A stretch of 18,451 nucleotides of DNA from the NCBI GenBank assembly GCA_027023345.1, contig JALVVO010000020.1, positions 1-18,451 of the forward strand. Direction: 5' to 3'. Below the pieces are notes generated by a model. The model was not told the DNA's origin. It did no database searches and worked only from the letters and a program-made list of their open reading frames with translations. The DNA is from Thermaceae bacterium (lineage in GTDB: Bacteria; Deinococcota; Deinococci; Deinococcales; Marinithermaceae). The translations under genes were made by a program, and so were the position numbers. This document shows, one piece after another, positions 15,316 to 18,451 of this stretch. The number at the start of each line of letters is the position of its first letter. Position 1 is the stretch's first letter.

Positions 15316-15926
15316 ACCCAAACACCACGTACCACGCACCACGTACCACGCACCTGTTGATCGTAGATAACTACGACTCCTTCACCTACAACCTCGCCGA
15401 CTACCTGGGCCAGCTGGGGGCAAGGCTCACGGTCTGGCGGAACGACCGGTTCGACCTCGACGAGATCGAGGAGCTGAATCCGGACGGGATCGTGATCAGC
15501 CCCGGGCCGGCGACGCCCAAGGAAGCCGGGCATTCCATCGAGGTGGTCCGGCGCTACTCGGGCCGCCTGCCCATTCTCGGGGTCTGCCTCGGCCACCAGG
15601 CGATCGGCGAGGCCTTCGGGGGCCGGGTGGTGCGGGCGCCGAGGCCGATGCACGGCAAGACGAGCCCGATCCACCACGACGGCACCGCCCTCTTTACGGG
15701 CCTGCCCTCCCCCTTCACCGCCACCCGCTACCACTCGCTCATGGTGGTGGACGTGCCCGAGGTGCTGAGGGTGAACGCCTGGGTGGACGAGGAGGGCACG
15801 CGGGTGGTCCAGGGCTTCGTCCACCGGGAGCACCCCACCTTCGGGGTGCAGTTCCACCCCGAGAGCATCCTCACCGGAGTGGGGCTCGAGATCTTGAAGC
15901 GTTTCCTGGAGGTGGTGCGGGGTTGA
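15312..15926 (+). CDS. trpG: Anthranilate synthase component II (glutamine amidotransferase)
   Basis: A 204-residue class I amidotransferase that supplies ammonia from glutamine to TrpE. The triad is visible: Cys92 in LGVCLGHQ, His182 and Glu184 in QFHPES. The conserved core begins LIVDNYDSFTYNL at residue 16; the preceding 14 residues (MNPNTTYHAPRTTH) are unlike the family and are mostly translated from the right heptad array. ATG 15312 overlaps the stop of the four-helix-bundle gene (ATGA), giving coupling. TTG 15357, at the normal family start, is the alternative but has no ribosome site of its own. The upstream open frame from 14931 is a shadow. The gene's end overlaps the next start as TTGA. 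Confidence 0.95.
   Translation: MNPNTTYHAPRTTHLLIVDNYDSFTYNLADYLGQLGARLTVWRNDRFDLDEIEELNPDGIVISPGPATPKEAGHSIEVVRRYSGRLPILGVCLGHQAIGEAFGGRVVRAPRPMHGKTSPIHHDGTALFTGLPSPFTATRYHSLMVVDVPEVLRVNAWVDEEGTRVVQGFVHREHPTFGVQFHPESILTGVGLEILKRFLEVVRG
15324..15354. repeat. Right heptad array, four 7-nt units plus 3 nt
   Basis: Four adjacent units: ACCACGT, ACCACGC, ACCACGT, ACCACGC, then ACC. The last base alternates T/C, so on the minus strand the alternation is A/G, as in the left array. It lies inside the reading frame of trpG and encodes residues 5-14. The unit sequence differs from the left array. Confidence 0.92.
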
Positions 15927-16444
15927 GGCCCTGCCGCTTCGTCACCGGGCCGCCGGGGATCGGCAAGACCACCTCGGTGCGGCGGGCGGTGGCGCTATTG
16001 AAGGAGCGCGGCCTTGCCCCCGGGGGCTTTACCACCGGCGAGCTCCGGGAGGCGGGGCGGCGGGTGGGGTTTTTCGTCGAGGACGTCCTGACCGGCGAGC
16101 GGGCCGTGCTCGCCGAGCTCGGGCCGGGCGAGCCCCGGGTGGGGCGCTACCGGCTCGTGGAAAAGGGCCTTGGGCTTGCCCACCGGGCGCTCGAAGAGGC
16201 GCTCCTTCGGGCGGAGGTCCTCGTGATCGACGAAATCGGCCCCATGGAGCTCAAGGACCCAGGGCTTAGGGGCGCGATCGCGGCCGCCCTGGAAAGCGAG
16301 AGGCCAGGCATCGGCAGCGTGCACCAAAGAAGCCAGGACCCGCTCGCCCATCGGGTGCGGAGCGGGTGCCAGGTCCTGGAGATGAGCCGGGAAAACCGCG
16401 AGCGGGCTCCGGCCTGGCTCGCCGAGGTCGTAAAGGAGGTCTAG
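15923..16444 (+). CDS. THEP1-type nucleoside triphosphatase
   Basis: A 173-residue P-loop protein. Walker A is GPPGIGKTT (9-17) near the N-terminus; Walker B is VLVIDEIGPMEL (99-110), the DEIG-x-MEL signature of the THEP1 / cancer-related NTPase family first studied in Aquifex. The C-terminal VHQRSQDPLAHRVRS matches the family's His-Arg-x-S segment. It hydrolyses NTPs slowly in vitro; the cell role is unknown. The start is TTG 15923, overlapping the trpG stop (TTGA), with GGAGGTGG (15909-15916) at good distance. It lies between trpG and trpD with 2 nt before the trpD GTG, so it is fully within the trp operon, which is unexpected for this family. Confidence 0.88.
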   Translation: MRPCRFVTGPPGIGKTTSVRRAVALLKERGLAPGGFTTGELREAGRRVGFFVEDVLTGERAVLAELGPGEPRVGRYRLVEKGLGLAHRALEEALLRAEVLVIDEIGPMELKDPGLRGAIAAALESERPGIGSVHQRSQDPLAHRVRSGCQVLEMSRENRERAPAWLAEVVKEV

Positions 16445-16446
16445 CC

Positions 16447-17451
16447 GTGGAGGAACTCAGGAAGGTGCTCGAGGGCAAGGCGCTGAGCGAGGACGAGGCC
16501 TACCGGTTGATGCAGGCGGTGATGGCCGGCGCGCTCACCCCGGCCCAGACCGCCGGAATGCTGGTGGGGCTCAAGGTGCGGGGCGAGCGCGAGGAGGAGA
16601 TCGCCGGGTTTGCCCGGGCGATGCGGGAGGCGGCGACGCCGGTGCCGCTTGACGGGCTCGAGGTGCTCGACGTCGTCGGCACCGGCGGCGACGGCAAGGG
16701 CACCTTCAACCTCTCCACCGCCGCCGCCTTCGTCGCCGCCGCCGCTGGGATCCCGGTGGCCAAGCACGGCAACCGGGCGGCGAGCTCGAAGTCGGGCTCG
16801 GCGGACGTGCTCGAGGCGCTCGGCGCCCGGATCGAGCTCGGACCCGAGGCGGTGGCGAAGCTCGTCCGCGAGGCAGGGATCGGCTTCCTCTTCGCCCGGA
16901 GCTTCCACCCGGCGATGCGGCACGTCGCCCCGGTGCGCTCGGAGCTCAAAGTCCGCACCGTCTTCAACCTGCTCGGGCCGCTCACGAACCCCGCCCGGCC
17001 CGCCTACTTCTTGCTCGGGGTCTTCGACCCCGCGCTGCTAGAGCCCATGGCCAAAGCGCTTTCTTCCCTCGGGGTCAAGCGGGCGCTCGTCGTCCACGGC
17101 GAGGGGGCGGACGAGCTCGTGCTCGGGGAGAACGAGGTGGTGGAGCTCGCGGGGGGGGAGCTCCGGCGCTACCGCCTCCACGCCCGCGAGCTCGGGCTAA
17201 AGCCCGCGCCGATCGAGGCCCTAAAGGGCGGCACCCCGAAGGAGAACGCCGAGCTCGTCCAGAGGATCCTCGCGGGCGAAGAGCAGGGCCCCAAGGCCGA
17301 CGCGGTGGCCCTGAACGCGGGCGCCGCGATCTACGCCGCCGGCCGGGCGGAAAGCCTCGCCGAGGGGGTCGAGCGGGCCCGGGCCCTCCTCCGGGAAGGG
17401 GCGCCCGCGCGGGTGCTCGAGCGCTTCGTGGCGGCAAGCCGGCGGGTCTAG
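16447..17451 (+). CDS. trpD: Anthranilate phosphoribosyltransferase
   Basis: A 334-residue enzyme that transfers the phosphoribosyl group from PRPP to anthranilate, the second step of tryptophan synthesis. PRPP and Mg sites are visible: GTGGD (78-82), FNLSTA (Asn88, Ser90, Thr91) and KHGNRAASSKSGSAD (from Lys106); the anthranilate side shows FHPAMRHVAPVR. GTG 16447 is chosen because AAGGAGGT (16433-16440) lies just upstream and the family N-terminus fits; the frame from 16366 lies in the THEP1 gene. Last recognised trp gene here; trpC, trpF, trpB and trpA are not in the window. Confidence 0.97.
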   Translation: MEELRKVLEGKALSEDEAYRLMQAVMAGALTPAQTAGMLVGLKVRGEREEEIAGFARAMREAATPVPLDGLEVLDVVGTGGDGKGTFNLSTAAAFVAAAAGIPVAKHGNRAASSKSGSADVLEALGARIELGPEAVAKLVREAGIGFLFARSFHPAMRHVAPVRSELKVRTVFNLLGPLTNPARPAYFLLGVFDPALLEPMAKALSSLGVKRALVVHGEGADELVLGENEVVELAGGELRRYRLHARELGLKPAPIEALKGGTPKENAELVQRILAGEEQGPKADAVALNAGAAIYAAGRAESLAEGVERARALLREGAPARVLERFVAASRRV

Positions 17452-17454
17452 TCC

Positions 17455-17475
17455 GGTGACGCCCTGGTGACGCCC
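17455..17475. repeat. Tandem GGTGACGCCC direct repeat
   Basis: Two exact 10-nt copies (17455-17464 and 17466-17475), one base apart, so they repeat every 11 bp, about one helical turn. They lie between the trpD stop and the hairpin ahead of the lipoprotein gene. They could be a two-site regulator operator or a small duplication. Confidence 0.6.
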
Positions 17476-17499
17476 CCGGGGCCAGACTGGCCCCGGGGG
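17473..17499 (+). terminator. Strong GC hairpin between trpD and lipoprotein gene (no T run)
   Basis: A perfect 12-bp stem (17473-17484 with 17488-17499) and a 3-nt loop GAC. No T run follows, so it is not a standard intrinsic terminator. Its 3' arm ends in GGGGG, which with the next bases (GGGGGTGA) forms the only ribosome site for the lipoprotein gene. It may therefore end or pause the trp transcript and also mask translation of the next gene. Confidence 0.6.
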
Positions 17500-17506
17500 T
17501 GAGAAC

Positions 17507-18451
17507 GTGAAGCGAGCGGCTTGGCTCCTTCTGCTCGGGGCGCTGGTCGCTTGCCGGCAGGAAACCCCAAGCCCCGCCGCCCCCGAGGTCGTGCTCCGCC
17601 TGGTGGACCCCTTCGGGAACCCTGGCCTGGGCTGGGTTGCCTACCAGGTGGGGGACGGGCCCTGGCGGACCCTCCTTCCCCAAAGCCCCGGAGAATACCG
17701 CTTCTCCCTCCCCGAGGGCGAGACCCGCTACGGGGTGGCCGCGGCCTGCCCCCACATCGGACCGATCGCGCCCGCCTGGTCGCCGACCCGCTTCTTCGTC
17801 TTCCAGCTCACCGCCGGCGACACCCTGGCCCCGGTGATCCCCTGCGGAAACGGAACCGGGGTCGAGTTCGGAGCCCTAAAGCTCACCGTGGACGCGAGCG
17901 CGGTGGGGGCGAACAAGGTCGTCGCCCTCAGCCGAAGCACGGGCAGCGAAGCCGCCTCGGGTCGGGAGTTCGACGTCGCCGCGCCGGTCGGCGAGCGGCG
18001 CTTCGTCGTGCTCGCCTACGACGGCGACCGGGGACCCGAGAAACTGCGGGGGGTGAGGATCTTCTCGGCCCGGGTACCCGGGAGCCTGCGGCTAACCCTA
18101 GGCCCCGAGGACGCGGTGAACCTGGGCACCGGGCACCGCGCCGGCCGGGTGGAGGCCTTCACGGTGCCCGCCGGCTACGACCCCTCCTACGGGGTGGGGT
18201 ACTACGGGTCCCGGGGGCCGGTGATGGCCAGTCCCCCCGACTTCCCGATCGGCCTCAACGCGCTGGGAACCGGGGCGTTCCACGCGGGCCCCTACGCCCT
18301 GGTGAACGGGGGCGAGGCCGGGGAGAGCTACGTCTTCCAGGTCTGGGGATCCAAGCCCGACTTTAGCCGGCGGGTGGGGACGATCGCCTTCCGCCCGCCC
18401 GCGACCGAGGTCTTCCGCCCGGGCCCCCTCCCCGACCCCTGGCCCGACGCC
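17507..18451 (+). CDS. Predicted lipoprotein of unknown function (3' end beyond the window)
   Basis: An open frame of 315 codons with no stop before the window ends. GTG 17507 follows GGGGGTGA. The N-terminus is a lipoprotein signal: Lys-Arg, then a hydrophobic stretch WLLLLGALVA, then lipobox LVAC with Cys16, so it should be lipid-anchored at the envelope. After it come a Pro/Ala linker (PSPAAPE) and beta-rich, Gly-rich sequence such as VVLRLVDPFGNP and LGWVAYQVGDGPW, suggesting an immunoglobulin-like or carboxypeptidase-regulatory-like start. Two further Cys (in AAACPHIG and VIPCGNG) could form a disulfide. I do not recognise the family. It may be expressed separately from trp. Confidence 0.85.
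   Translation, partial: MKRAAWLLLLGALVACRQETPSPAAPEVVLRLVDPFGNPGLGWVAYQVGDGPWRTLLPQSPGEYRFSLPEGETRYGVAAACPHIGPIAPAWSPTRFFVFQLTAGDTLAPVIPCGNGTGVEFGALKLTVDASAVGANKVVALSRSTGSEAASGREFDVAAPVGERRFVVLAYDGDRGPEKLRGVRIFSARVPGSLRLTLGPEDAVNLGTGHRAGRVEAFTVPAGYDPSYGVGYYGSRGPVMASPPDFPIGLNALGTGAFHAGPYALVNGGEAGESYVFQVWGSKPDFSRRVGTIAFRPPATEVFRPGPLPDPWPDA

Larger units (their letters stand above)
14922..15354 (+). mobile_element. Candidate small inserted element carrying a four-helix-bundle gene
   Basis: About 433 bp between trpE and trpG, bounded by the two heptad arrays and holding one gene. The trp genes on both sides run into the arrays, and no transposase, target duplication or true terminal inverted repeat is visible. 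The call as a mobile or inserted unit is inference from three facts: it separates trpE from trpG, which are usually adjacent or overlapping; the arrays lie at both edges; and this protein family is known as an ORF inserted in 23S rRNA genes of spirochaetes. Exact ends are uncertain by a few bases. Confidence 0.5.

Noticed and set aside
14922..15354. CRISPR array or diversity-generating retroelement
   Set aside because: The arrays have no spacers and units of only 7 nt; there is no cas gene, reverse transcriptase or template/variable repeat pair. Only the protein family is related to Avd.

Overview
The window is GC-rich chromosomal DNA, almost wholly coding. It comes from a member of Deinococcota, most probably Thermaceae (Thermus/Meiothermus/Oceanithermus/Marinithermus group). 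The evidence is a 16S rRNA gene that ends without a linked 23S gene, a 263-residue SSB with two OB folds, close resemblance of S6, Def and S18 to what I remember of the Thermus proteins, frequent GTG starts and tightly overlapping genes. I cannot fix the genus. S18 keeps zinc-ligand cysteines that the T. thermophilus protein, as I recall it, has lost.

Layout. (1) 1-181: 3' end of 16S rRNA and its terminator. (2) 198-1939 (+): a Nudix hydrolase overlapping nicotinate phosphoribosyltransferase (pncB). (3) 1940-3877 (+): an aldehyde:ferredoxin oxidoreductase with its own promoter, two candidate operator palindromes and a strong terminator. (4) 9892-3876 (-): deoB, cdaA, cdaR, def, fmt and an S9 acyl-peptidase, tightly packed or overlapping. 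This run joins c-di-AMP synthesis to the N-formyl-Met cycle. (5) 13296-9947 (-): rpsF-ssb-rpsR-rplI, a perfect 12-bp GC hairpin terminator, then dnaB. (6) 13297-13525: a divergent control region. One palindromic TTGCAA can act as the -35 box for both rpsF (-) and trp (+). The trp side has a 12-residue leader peptide with tandem Trp codons and a textbook antiterminator/terminator pair. (7) 13526-17451 (+): trpE, a four-helix-bundle (S23-type) protein gene, trpG, a THEP1-type NTPase, trpD. (8) 17507 to the window end (+): a partial lipoprotein gene.

The most unusual structure is the small cassette between trpE and trpG (about 14922-15354). A four-helix-bundle gene is bracketed by two different 28-nt arrays, each of four 7-nt units in which two unit variants alternate. 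The GT-rich strands of the two arrays point inward from opposite ends. The left array supplies the last two codons and stop of trpE. The right array is translated as part of the trpG N-terminus. It looks like a small inserted element of a poorly described kind. Protein calls rest on motifs read by eye; no database search was possible.
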